In this document: piece by piece, positions 1 to 5,192 of the stretch
How positions within the stretch are numbered: the first letter of the stretch is position 1
Layout: each line of letters starts with the position of its first letter
Assembly (NCBI GenBank): GCA_955652715.1
Contig: CATPBS010000348.1
Coordinates: forward strand, 1-5,673
Reading direction: 5' to 3'
DNA: 5,673 nucleotides
DNA from: an uncultured Candidatus Udaeobacter sp.
Lineage (GTDB): Bacteria > Verrucomicrobiota > Verrucomicrobiia > Chthoniobacterales > UBA10450
Translations under genes and position numbers: made by a program
The notes under the pieces: model-generated
What the model saw: the letters and a program-made list of their open reading frames with translations, nothing else
Database searches by the model: none
What the model was told of the DNA's origin: nothing

Positions 1-290
1 ACGAACGGCTGCGCGCATTCCCTATCGACGTCTGGATCGAGCGGGTTTTGAGACAACAGTATTTTCCGCGGAGGAAAAAAGTCACAGGGCTGCGGCTGCG
101 TGAATTTTCCGAAACGTATTTTGGCGAATGCGGCGGTTATGCGCAGCAATACTTGTTTCATCATGCGCGAATGGCTTCGAAAGTCCGTAGCGGCAAGAGA
201 TTTTTCGGGGCTCGGAATGACAAGAGAAAGAATGCGCGGCCAGACGAAAGCAAGACAAGGAGCAGGAATAGGAATGCATTAGCTGCGTAA
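1..290 (+). CDS. HhH-GPD DNA glycosylase, OGG (8-oxoguanine) type, C-terminal fragment
   Basis: This is the 3' end of a gene that begins before the window; the first complete codon is at base 3 and the stop is TAA at 288-290. The visible start, FPIDVWIERVL, matches the HhH-GPD segment that in OGG1-type enzymes reads VPVDVHMW and carries the catalytic aspartate, here the GAC codon at 27-29. It is followed by a YF, then an FGECGGYAQQYLFHHAR stretch equivalent to the family's 'WGPYAGWAQAVLF' C-terminal helix. From family knowledge, such enzymes excise oxidised purines such as 8-oxoguanine and cleave the abasic site using a lysine that would lie upstream of the window. Homology appears to end near base 170. 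The remaining ~39 residues are rich in Arg, Lys, Asn and Ser, unlike the enzyme core, and overlap a dispersed-repeat-like sequence. The helix-hairpin-helix itself is not visible, so the exact substrate (8-oxoG versus another damaged base) is uncertain. Confidence 0.8.
   Translation, partial: ERLRAFPIDVWIERVLRQQYFPRRKKVTGLRLREFSETYFGECGGYAQQYLFHHARMASKVRSGKRFFGARNDKRKNARPDESKTRSRNRNALAA
192..225. repeat. dispersed-repeat-like sequence overlapping the glycosylase tail
   Basis: Read on the reverse strand this stretch contains TTGTCATTCCGAGC, then CCCGAAAAATCTCTTGCC. It resembles the widespread 'tgtcattccgagc...gaatctcttgcc' dispersed element, known from spurious 'CHSERSEE'-type ORFs in many environmental genomes. 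The resemblance is from memory and was not searched. It lies inside the last codons of the glycosylase reading frame, where the protein no longer looks like its family, which suggests that the repeat supplied the C-terminal extension and the current stop codon. Its boundaries are approximate. Confidence 0.45.
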
Positions 291-291
291 G

Positions 292-318
292 TTGTCATCG
301 CCTGGGGGCTGGGATAAT
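292..318 (+). promoter_or_regulatory. candidate sigma70-type promoter for the tonB-exbB-exbD-def operon
   Basis: A TTGTCA box (292-297, five of six matches to TTGACA) is followed after 15 bp by GATAAT (313-318, five of six matches to TATAAT). It lies directly after the glycosylase stop and 64 bp before the tonB-like start, in the only gap ahead of the four-gene operon. The spacing is shorter than the usual 16-18 bp, and the -10 box falls inside the hairpin at 307-327, so this is a tentative call from pattern alone. Confidence 0.3.
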
Positions 319-327
319 GTTCCAGCC
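307..327 (+). terminator. hairpin after the glycosylase gene, possible weak terminator
   Basis: GGCTGGGA (307-314) pairs with TTCCAGCC (320-327), with one G-T wobble, around a five-base TAATG loop, giving an 8-bp stem 17 bases past the glycosylase stop. The stem is followed by TTAAGCTGAAAAA rather than a run of T, so classical intrinsic termination is not well supported. It could instead be a structure in the leader of the downstream operon. Confidence 0.3.
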
Positions 328-381
328 TTAAGCTGAAAAACTCTGCGCCTGAATCTTTCTTACCGTTAAGAGAACGCTCTC

Positions 382-1353
382 ATGACAACGGCTGACATCA
401 TGTTCGCCCAGCCGGGCAATCCCGAAAGATTGCGAGATCACGAATACGATGCGCGAACGATTTTGTGGGCGGTGCTTGTGGCGATTGTGATTCACCTGGC
501 CGTAGCGTTTTTGCTTGCTGCGTTCAGCGGTGTTTTCTCGCCAACTGTTCCGTTTGAGGAAAAACCGGCTGAACTCACGTTTGTCGATCTCTCGCCAACA
601 TCTGTGTCAAAGAATTCAGCATTCATCGAAACGGATGAATCAAAAAAATCACCAGAGCCGCCGAGGGACAAAACCTTCGAATCGAACGCCAACTCAATTG
701 GAGCAAGCGAGGTAGGCGCCACTGGCGAAGCTCCGTTGCCGTCGCAAACCGGCAAGGATCGGCCGTTGATGGATTTGGAGACAAATCCGTACTCGCTGGA
801 AACAAAGGGAGCGCAACCGCAGCAGTCGAGCGCTCCATCGCAACAAAAACAAATGGCTCCTCCGCAATCCGAGCCGCTTACCGCGGCGGAGCAATTTGCA
901 TTGTTGACTCAAAGGCCAACTGCTGCGCTCGAGCCCTCGACTGCAGCATCGCAACCGCAATCTGCGTATCGGCGCTTGAAGGAGCGGAGCCGCATCTCCG
1001 GTAACATCACCAGTCGCGGCATTTCCGCCGTGAATGCATTAGGCACACCGCTCGGTCGCTACCAAAAGATAGTGGCAGATTCAATCGGGTCACGCTGGTA
1101 TGCCTTTGTAGATCAGAAGCGTGATTTGATTAATATCGGCACGCTGCGGCTTCGATTTAATATCGATCGAAGCGGACAAGTGAAAGGTCTCAAAATTACC
1201 GAGAACAGTTCGAACGAGGCGTTCGCAAACGTTTGCGTGCAATCGGTGCTCGAAGCGCACCTTCCCCCGATCCCCGATGACGTCGCAAATACTTTGCCTC
1301 CCGAAGGCTTGGAAGTGGATGGACTCGGTTTCATTATTTTTCCAAACCGATGA
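382..1353 (+). CDS. TonB/TolA-like energy transducer
   Basis: This 323-residue protein has the layout of TonB/TolA transducers. It has a ~25-residue cytoplasmic N-terminus, one membrane helix at about residues 26-52, a long disordered Pro/Gln/Ser-rich periplasmic linker (about 55-220) and a compact C-terminal domain (about 225-323). That domain contains SRWYAFVDQKRD, then GTLRLRFNIDRSGQVKGLKI and a TENSSNEAF segment, matching the TolA/TonB C-terminal fold, where the last domain contacts outer-membrane partners. The helix keeps the histidine of the SxxxH motif that couples to ExbB/ExbD (H38), but the serine position is alanine (A34). The linker lacks the long Lys-Pro/Glu-Pro runs of E. coli TonB. 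Its stop overlaps the exbB start (ATGA), and exbD follows, which strongly supports the role. The ATG at 382 gives a full N-terminus; only a weak purine stretch (AAGAGA, around 368) precedes it. TonB versus TolA cannot be decided from sequence alone, because no receptor, tolB or pal gene is nearby. Confidence 0.82.
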   Translation: MTTADIMFAQPGNPERLRDHEYDARTILWAVLVAIVIHLAVAFLLAAFSGVFSPTVPFEEKPAELTFVDLSPTSVSKNSAFIETDESKKSPEPPRDKTFESNANSIGASEVGATGEAPLPSQTGKDRPLMDLETNPYSLETKGAQPQQSSAPSQQKQMAPPQSEPLTAAEQFALLTQRPTAALEPSTAASQPQSAYRRLKERSRISGNITSRGISAVNALGTPLGRYQKIVADSIGSRWYAFVDQKRDLINIGTLRLRFNIDRSGQVKGLKITENSSNEAFANVCVQSVLEAHLPPIPDDVANTLPPEGLEVDGLGFIIFPNR

Positions 1354-2075
1354 TCGCAGCCTGGATCATTGCCGAAACGACGGGAATCGCGAATATCGTG
1401 CTCGGATTCTTCGCAAGAGGCGGCCTTTTCATGTGGCCGCTGCTGGCCTGCTCGATTGTGTCGGTGACGACAATGATTTTGCGCGGACTCGCCTTGCGAC
1501 GCAAAAACGTGATGCCGCCAATACTCGAGCATGAGATAGAACGTCTCGCGCCGGGCGAAAGTCCCGAGCGGCTGTCGCACATCGTGCATCACGATAATTC
1601 GTCGCTGGCGCGGATCGCTCGTGTGGCGCTGCAACATTTGCGCGGGCCGCGTTCGGAAAACGTGGAAGGGGTCCAAACGCGTGCGCGTCACGAGATGGTT
1701 CGGCTGGAAAGGGGCCTCATTGTTCTTGAAGTCATCGTAGGCATCGCTCCGTTGCTCGGTTTGATCGGCGCGGTGTCGGGACTGGTGCATGTATTTTCCC
1801 ATCTCGGATTGAGCTCGGGCGCGTCGGATACGCGACAGATCGCGCTCGGCATTGCCGAAGCATTGAATGCCACCGTTTTCGGGCTTTCGATCGCCGTGCC
1901 GACGCTGATTGGGTTCACCTATTTTTCCAGAAAGGTAGAAGTGATGTCGGTGGAGGTGGAAACGTTGGTCGTCGAGTTGATTAATAAACTGTATTACGGC
2001 CGCTCTTCGCGCGAATTTGAAATGGCAAAAGCGCCGCCCAGCGTACACGTATCGATTCCAACGCCGGTAGCGTGA
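1350..2075 (+). CDS. exbB: ExbB/TolQ/MotA-family proton-channel protein
   Basis: This inner-membrane subunit of 241 residues forms, with ExbD, the proton-driven motor that energises the TonB-like protein. Three membrane segments are visible: about residues 12-46, 122-150 and 164-193. The second contains VGIAPLLGLIGAVSGLVHVF, the family's 'APLLGLLGTVxGM' signature. The third contains GIAEALNATVFGLSIAVP, matching the 'GIAEALxTTxxGLxxAIP' signature that lines the channel. The charged region between the first two helices (about 47-118) is the expected cytoplasmic loop. The start ATG at 1350 shares bases with the TGA of the preceding gene and has no convincing ribosome site, so it is probably translated by coupling. 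The length is normal for ExbB/TolQ. TolQ is the main alternative, because the two families are hard to separate without a tree. Confidence 0.9.
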   Translation: MIAAWIIAETTGIANIVLGFFARGGLFMWPLLACSIVSVTTMILRGLALRRKNVMPPILEHEIERLAPGESPERLSHIVHHDNSSLARIARVALQHLRGPRSENVEGVQTRARHEMVRLERGLIVLEVIVGIAPLLGLIGAVSGLVHVFSHLGLSSGASDTRQIALGIAEALNATVFGLSIAVPTLIGFTYFSRKVEVMSVEVETLVVELINKLYYGRSSREFEMAKAPPSVHVSIPTPVA

Positions 2076-2097
2076 AGCGCCCAGCGCATCTGAGCAC

Positions 2098-2505
2098 ATG
2101 AATTTCGCAGTGCGAAAACGGCGAGCGCCTCTAATTATCATCGTCTCGCTCGTCGATATTCTGATCATCCTCCTGATCTTTTTTGTTGTCTCGACCACCT
2201 TCAAGAAGGACCAGCCAGAGGTTAAGATTAACCTGCCGGAGTCCAAAACGGCAAAGAAGCTGCCGGCGGAACTCGATCACGTGATCGTGAGCATCGATCA
2301 AAATGATGAGATCAAGCTCGACGGCCGAGCGATCAGCATGGACGAACTGGAGACCGCCGTGCGCGAGTTGCCCGAACCGCGCAAATCCACCCTCGCACTG
2401 CAAGCGGACAAAAAAGCTTCCTTCGGCACGATCATCAAGATCATGGATGCGTTGAAGCTAGGGGGCGTGAGAAATTTGCCGGCATTTACGCGGGAAGAAA
2501 AATGA
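2098..2505 (+). CDS. exbD: ExbD/TolR biopolymer transport protein
   Basis: This 135-residue partner of ExbB has a short basic cytoplasmic N-terminus (MNFAVRKRRAP), a single membrane helix (about 12-33, LIIIVSLVDILIILLIFFVV) and a periplasmic domain. The helix carries the one acidic residue, D20, at the position of the proton-carrying aspartate of ExbD/TolR. The periplasmic part ends in LQADKKASFGTIIKIMDALKLGGVRN, the family's 'aDk..y..vv.vmd.....Gv..v' ending. The gene lies 22 bases after exbB and its stop overlaps the def start, so it is the third gene of the operon. Only one exbD copy is present here. A weak TGAG precedes the start. TolR is the alternative name. Confidence 0.9.
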   Translation: MNFAVRKRRAPLIIIVSLVDILIILLIFFVVSTTFKKDQPEVKINLPESKTAKKLPAELDHVIVSIDQNDEIKLDGRAISMDELETAVRELPEPRKSTLALQADKKASFGTIIKIMDALKLGGVRNLPAFTREEK

Positions 2506-3098
2506 TTCTGCCAATCTTGCAGTACGGCGATCCGATCCTGCGAGCCAAAGGGAAACGGATCGAGCAAATCGATGATCGCATTCGCGAGCTGGCGGCGAGT
2601 ATGATCGAGACGATGCACGCGGCGCACGGTGTCGGTCTGGCAGCGCAGCAGATCGGTGAAGCGTTGCAGGTCACTGTGCTTGATGTTTCGGCAGTCGAAG
2701 ACCGGCCTAGCACGCTGAAGTTAAATGGCCAGGACACCGGTCCGAAGACGGCGATGCCGCTGGTGTTGATCAACCCCGAAATCGAACTGACCGGTGAAAT
2801 TGAACTGGGAGTAGAAGGTTGCTTAAGTTTTCCGGAAATCACCGGCGACATCGAACGGGCGCAGTCGGTGACGATACGCGCACAGACTTTGGAAGGTGAC
2901 ACAATCCAAATCGAAGCAAGCGGATTTCTCGCTCGAGCAATCCAGCACGAGGCCGACCATCTCAATGGAATTTTGTTTATCGATCGGATGCGTTCCGCGG
3001 CAAAGGCCGCGTTGTCGAGTCGCCTGAAACGATTACAGAAAGAGACGAAACGCGGCACGAGACATCAAGAAGCGCTGGTAAGCGAGACGACGCTGTAG
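2502..3098 (+). CDS. def: peptide deformylase
   Basis: This cytoplasmic metalloenzyme removes the N-formyl group from the initiator methionine of new proteins. All three family motifs are intact in the 198-residue product: GVGLAAQQIG (43-52), EGCLS (105-109) and QHEADHLNG (148-156). Metal ligands are C107, H149 and H153, and E150 is the catalytic acid/base. The N-terminus ILPILQYGDPILR is the usual one, which fixes the start. That ATG overlaps the exbD stop as ATGA, and a GGGAAG ribosome site (2492-2497) sits just upstream within the exbD coding region, so it can also initiate on its own. The tail after the HEXDH motif (about 164-198) is basic and low in complexity, as in many type I deformylases. 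Being last in a transport operon is unusual for a housekeeping gene, which more often pairs with fmt, but the identification is secure. Confidence 0.97.
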   Translation: MILPILQYGDPILRAKGKRIEQIDDRIRELAASMIETMHAAHGVGLAAQQIGEALQVTVLDVSAVEDRPSTLKLNGQDTGPKTAMPLVLINPEIELTGEIELGVEGCLSFPEITGDIERAQSVTIRAQTLEGDTIQIEASGFLARAIQHEADHLNGILFIDRMRSAAKAALSSRLKRLQKETKRGTRHQEALVSETTL

Positions 3099-3155
3099 CT
3101 GGTCAGTGACGCCACAAAACGCACGTCGCGCTGTGATCTTTGTAACTCGCCAAAA

Positions 3156-3947
3156 TTATCGAGTCAGAAAGCCGGTCAGCGGACTGGTCGCCGCGGCCGC
3201 GCTCAATTTTTCGGCTAATCCGATTTCGCGCGCTTCGCGGCCTGCTTCAATTGCTTTTTTAAATGCCTTTGCCATGCGAACAGGATCTGACGCGATTGCA
3301 ATGGCCGTGTTGACTAGCACCGCGTCGGCGCCCATCTCCATCGCTTCCGCTGCGTGACTTGGCGCGCCCAGTCCGGCATCAACCACGACCGGCACGGTGG
3401 CTTGTTCGATGATGATCTCGATCTGCAGACGCGCCTCGATCCCACGATTGCTCCCGATCGGTGAGCCCAGCGGCATCACCGTGGCCGTCCCGATGTCCTG
3501 TAATCGTTTCGCCAAAACCGGGTCGGCATTTATGTAGGGAAGAACAGTGAATCCCTCTTTGACCAGAATTTCCGCGGCCGCCAGCGTCTCAACCGGGTCG
3601 GGAAGCAAATAGCGCGGATCCGGGTGAATCTCGAGCTTGATCCATGTGGGCAAGCCTGCACTCGCCGCCAGCCGCGCGAGACGCACGGCTTCATCTGCGT
3701 TGCGCGCGCCGCTTGTGTTTGGCAGGAGGAGAAAACGTTTCGGATCGATAAAATCGAGAATGTTCGCAAACGGATCGTGTTTGCCGGAGAGATCAGCCCG
3801 GCGCAGCGCCACAGTCACAAGTTCGGTCCCGCTGGCAATAAGCGCATCCCGCATCAGCTCATTCGACGCGAATTTCCCTGTGCCAACGAGCAGTCGCGAC
3901 GTGAATTCGAGGTCGGCGATCTTCAGTTTCGAGGGCTTGTCGGCCAT
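3156..3947 (-). CDS. thiG: thiazole synthase
   Basis: ThiG is a cytoplasmic TIM-barrel enzyme that builds the thiazole phosphate of thiamin from 1-deoxy-D-xylulose 5-phosphate, dehydroglycine and the ThiS thiocarboxylate. The 263-residue product carries the N-terminal [12 protein letters not shown], the [16 protein letters not shown] segment with the Schiff-base lysine (K104), the [15 protein letters not shown] loop, [12 protein letters not shown], and the [20 protein letters not shown] phosphate-binding region. All are full length and intact. The start ATG (complement of 3945-3947) has a GAG five to seven bases upstream. The gene converges on def with 57 bases between their stops and diverges from the methyltransferase. 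No thiS, thiF, thiO, thiE or thiC lies in the window, and I see no TPP riboswitch in the 300 bases upstream. It therefore looks like a stand-alone copy or the first gene of a reverse-strand unit whose partners are elsewhere. Confidence 0.97.
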   Translation of the reverse strand: MADKPSKLKIADLEFTSRLLVGTGKFASNELMRDALIASGTELVTVALRRADLSGKHDPFANILDFIDPKRFLLLPNTSGARNADEAVRLARLAASAGLPTWIKLEIHPDPRYLLPDPVETLAAAEILVKEGFTVLPYINADPVLAKRLQDIGTATVMPLGSPIGSNRGIEARLQIEIIIEQATVPVVVDAGLGAPSHAAEAMEMGADAVLVNTAIAIASDPVRMAKAFKKAIEAGREAREIGLAEKLSAAAATSPLTGFLTR

Positions 3948-4009
3948 GATCTCAATCTATGACAAATCGTGGTGATGCAAAGTTGGCGGTACTACGGTTA
4001 AACGAATCA

Positions 4010-4100
4010 GGAAAGCAGGAAACCAGGAACGGGGACCTTGGACAGAATGGACAGAATTTACAAAATCCGGGATCCGTATTCCTCTCCTCCTGCTTTCTTA
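4010..4100. repeat. degenerate intergenic repeat with inverted ends and a 9-bp tandem
   Basis: GAAAGCAGGA at 4011-4020 is matched exactly in inverse by TCCTGCTTTC at 4088-4097, and the bases around both are purine/pyrimidine rich. Between them GGACAGAAT occurs twice in tandem (4040-4048 and 4049-4057). No plausible gene covers this stretch, which sits in the 300-base gap between thiG and the methyltransferase. It looks like a decayed non-coding repeat of the kind scattered through some environmental genomes. No transposase and no target duplication are visible, so the class is unknown and the edges are approximate. Confidence 0.4.
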
Positions 4101-4173
4101 ATTGATTCTCTGAATCCGGTAATCTGTGATTGATCTAAAATCCGTGAAGGCGGAAAAGGATCCCCTATTGATG

Positions 4174-4196
4174 CGCCTCACAGAGGCGTGGCTACA
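4174..4196 (-). repeat. solitary REP-like element (GTAG plus hairpin)
   Basis: On the reverse strand this reads TGTAGCCA, then CGCCTC-TGT-GAGGCG: a GTAG tetranucleotide followed by a perfect 6-bp stem with a three-base TGT loop. GTAG followed by a palindrome is the published signature of REP sequences mobilised by RAYT (REP-associated tyrosine) transposases. The loop and the head match the two hairpins inside the methyltransferase gene at 4587-4667, so all three look like one family. It lies 51 bases before the methyltransferase start. With no T-run after the stem, a terminator role is not indicated. Confidence 0.65.
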
Positions 4197-4225
4197 GCGC
4201 CGATTTTTGTTGTACTCGCAATGGT

Positions 4226-4248
4226 TTGGTTGAGAATGCTCTAACCAA
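4226..4248 (+). promoter_or_regulatory. hairpin overlapping the methyltransferase start codon
   Basis: TTGGTTGAG (4226-4234) can pair with CTC (4239-4241) and AACCAA (4243-4248) around an AATG loop, with one bulged T at 4242. The 3' arm ends on the A of the ATG start codon, and the ribosome-binding region is inside the fold. If it forms in the mRNA it would reduce initiation, which could keep methyltransferase levels low. This is predicted from base pairing only. Confidence 0.3.
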
Positions 4249-5123
4249 TGACTGAGTTTGATTTTCGCGAACAAGATTGCATCGAAGGAATGTCGCAGCT
4301 GACAGATCAGAGTGTCGATCTTGTAGTGACCTCTCCGCCGTATAATCTCGGGATTAGCTACGGGAAATATTCCGACGGGCAGGACCGACGATCTTATTTG
4401 CGGTGGTGCCACACATGGGCGGAGCAAGTCGGACGAATTCTAAAATCGAGCGGCTCATTTTTTCTAAACATCGGCGCTGCGCCGTCGAACCCAATGTTGC
4501 CGCATGAAATCGCGATCGAACTGCGCGATGTGTTTGTTTTGCAGAATACGATTCACTGGATCAAATCAATCGCCATCGAAGATCGTTGTAGCCGTCGCCC
4601 TGTGGGCGACGCGACGTTCAGTGATCAAAAACCTCCGAGCCGCGCTTCCCACAGGGAAGCGACTACAGCAATTCGCTCGTATGGCCATTTCAAGCCGATC
4701 AGTTCGAAGCGATTTCTTAACGATTGCCATGAATACATTTTTCATTTCACTAAAACCGGTCACGTCGAAATTGATAGGCTCGCGCTTGGCGTTCCGTATC
4801 AGGACAAGAGCAACATCGCGCGCTGGCAGCACACTCGCGGCAGCGATCTGCGTTGTCGCGGCAATACCTGGTTCGTTCCCTATGAAACAATTCAGAGCCG
4901 CGCGAAAGAACGGCCGCATCCAGCGACTTTTCCAGTGCAACTGGCAGAATGGTGCATCAAACTGCACGGCGCGTCGCGCGTCCAAACGATGCTCGATCCT
5001 TTTTTAGGAATTGGAAACTCGGCCGTCGCGGCGCAGCGCTGCGGAGTGAAAAATTTTATCGGGTTCGAAATTGACGAGACCTATCTAGCAGAGGCGAAGC
5101 GGCGCGTGGAATCACTGCGATGA
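4248..5123 (+). CDS. beta-class site-specific DNA methyltransferase (N4-cytosine or N6-adenine), orphan
   Basis: This enzyme would transfer a methyl group from S-adenosylmethionine to an exocyclic amino group in DNA. The catalytic motif IV comes first (TSPPYNLGISY, residues 28-38). It is followed by a motif V-like SGSFFLNIG (68-76), a central target-recognition region, HPATFPVQLAEW (224-235) and the SAM-binding motif I DPFLGIGNSAVAA (250-262) with its FxGxG, then IGFEID (271-276). Motif IV before motif I defines the beta class. SPPY instead of DPPY favours N4-cytosine, though some SPPY enzymes methylate adenine. The start is fixed by an in-frame TAA six bases upstream and by the typical DCIEGMSQL N-terminus. 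Residues 114-140 do not look like the family and coincide exactly with a REPIN-like element. Both sides of it (HWIKSIAIED before, YGHFKPISSKRFLNDCHEYIF after) read as native enzyme. All core motifs are intact. No restriction endonuclease is adjacent, so it may be a solitary regulatory or housekeeping methylase. Confidence 0.88.
   Translation: MTEFDFREQDCIEGMSQLTDQSVDLVVTSPPYNLGISYGKYSDGQDRRSYLRWCHTWAEQVGRILKSSGSFFLNIGAAPSNPMLPHEIAIELRDVFVLQNTIHWIKSIAIEDRCSRRPVGDATFSDQKPPSRASHREATTAIRSYGHFKPISSKRFLNDCHEYIFHFTKTGHVEIDRLALGVPYQDKSNIARWQHTRGSDLRCRGNTWFVPYETIQSRAKERPHPATFPVQLAEWCIKLHGASRVQTMLDPFLGIGNSAVAAQRCGVKNFIGFEIDETYLAEAKRRVESLR
4587..4667. repeat. 81-bp REPIN-like element inserted in frame in the methyltransferase gene
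   Basis: The left arm (4587-4613) is TGTAG, then a hairpin CGTCGCCC-TGT-GGGCGACG (4593-4611). The right arm (4641-4667), read in reverse, is TGTAG, then CGCTTCCC-TGT-GGGAAGCG (stem 4643-4661). The spacer (4614-4640) is also 27 bp. Two REPs in inverted orientation around a short spacer is the definition of a REPIN, and the terminal GTAG is the RAYT-associated mark. The total of 81 bp equals 27 codons (114-140 of the methyltransferase), beginning on a codon boundary, so it adds a Cys/Arg/Pro/Ser-rich loop without a stop. No target-site duplication is evident. No RAYT gene is present in the window. Confidence 0.75.
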
Positions 5124-5157
5124 GTCACCATTCAAGTCGAGCTTGACGAGTCCAACT

Positions 5158-5186
5158 TTGTGCCGATTGCTTGGATGTAGTACAAT
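5158..5186 (+). promoter_or_regulatory. weak candidate promoter for the exported hydrolase-like gene
   Basis: TACAAT (5181-5186, five of six matches to TATAAT) lies 17 bp after TTGTGC (5158-5163, only three of six matches to TTGACA). Transcription from it would begin around 5193, the same place as the best start codon of the next gene, implying a leaderless or nearly leaderless message. It is tentative, being based on one good hexamer and ideal spacing. Confidence 0.22.
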
Positions 5187-5192
5187 AATTTC

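Noticed and set aside
1113..2246. Long reverse-strand open frame (377 codons) opposite the tonB-like, exbB and exbD genes
   Set aside because: Its product is Arg/His/Gln-rich with no recognisable fold, and it is fully covered by three well-supported forward genes with family motifs; it is a by-product of their codon pattern.
2486..3058. Reverse-strand open frame (190 codons) opposite def
   Set aside because: Def is unambiguous by its three motifs; the antisense product is Ser/Ala/Arg-rich with no family features.
3099..3155. Bidirectional terminator between def and thiG
   Set aside because: The only pairing I see is a weak ACAAA/TTTGT with a large loop; there is no stable stem and no T-run.
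3624..3975. Forward open frames opposite thiG
   Set aside because: They lie antisense to an intact ThiG and show no recognisable motifs.
4174..4667. CRISPR array
   Set aside because: There are only three related hairpins, in different orientations and with unequal spacing, and no direct repeat-spacer order; GTAG heads fit REP elements.
4504..5007. Overlapping frames on both strands within the methyltransferase gene
   Set aside because: The methyltransferase frame carries all the motifs; the others are Arg/Ser/Ala-rich shadows.
5132..5146. TCAAG-TCGAG-CTTGA inverted repeat after the methyltransferase as a terminator
   Set aside because: The stem is only 5 bp and is not followed by a T-run; likely chance.
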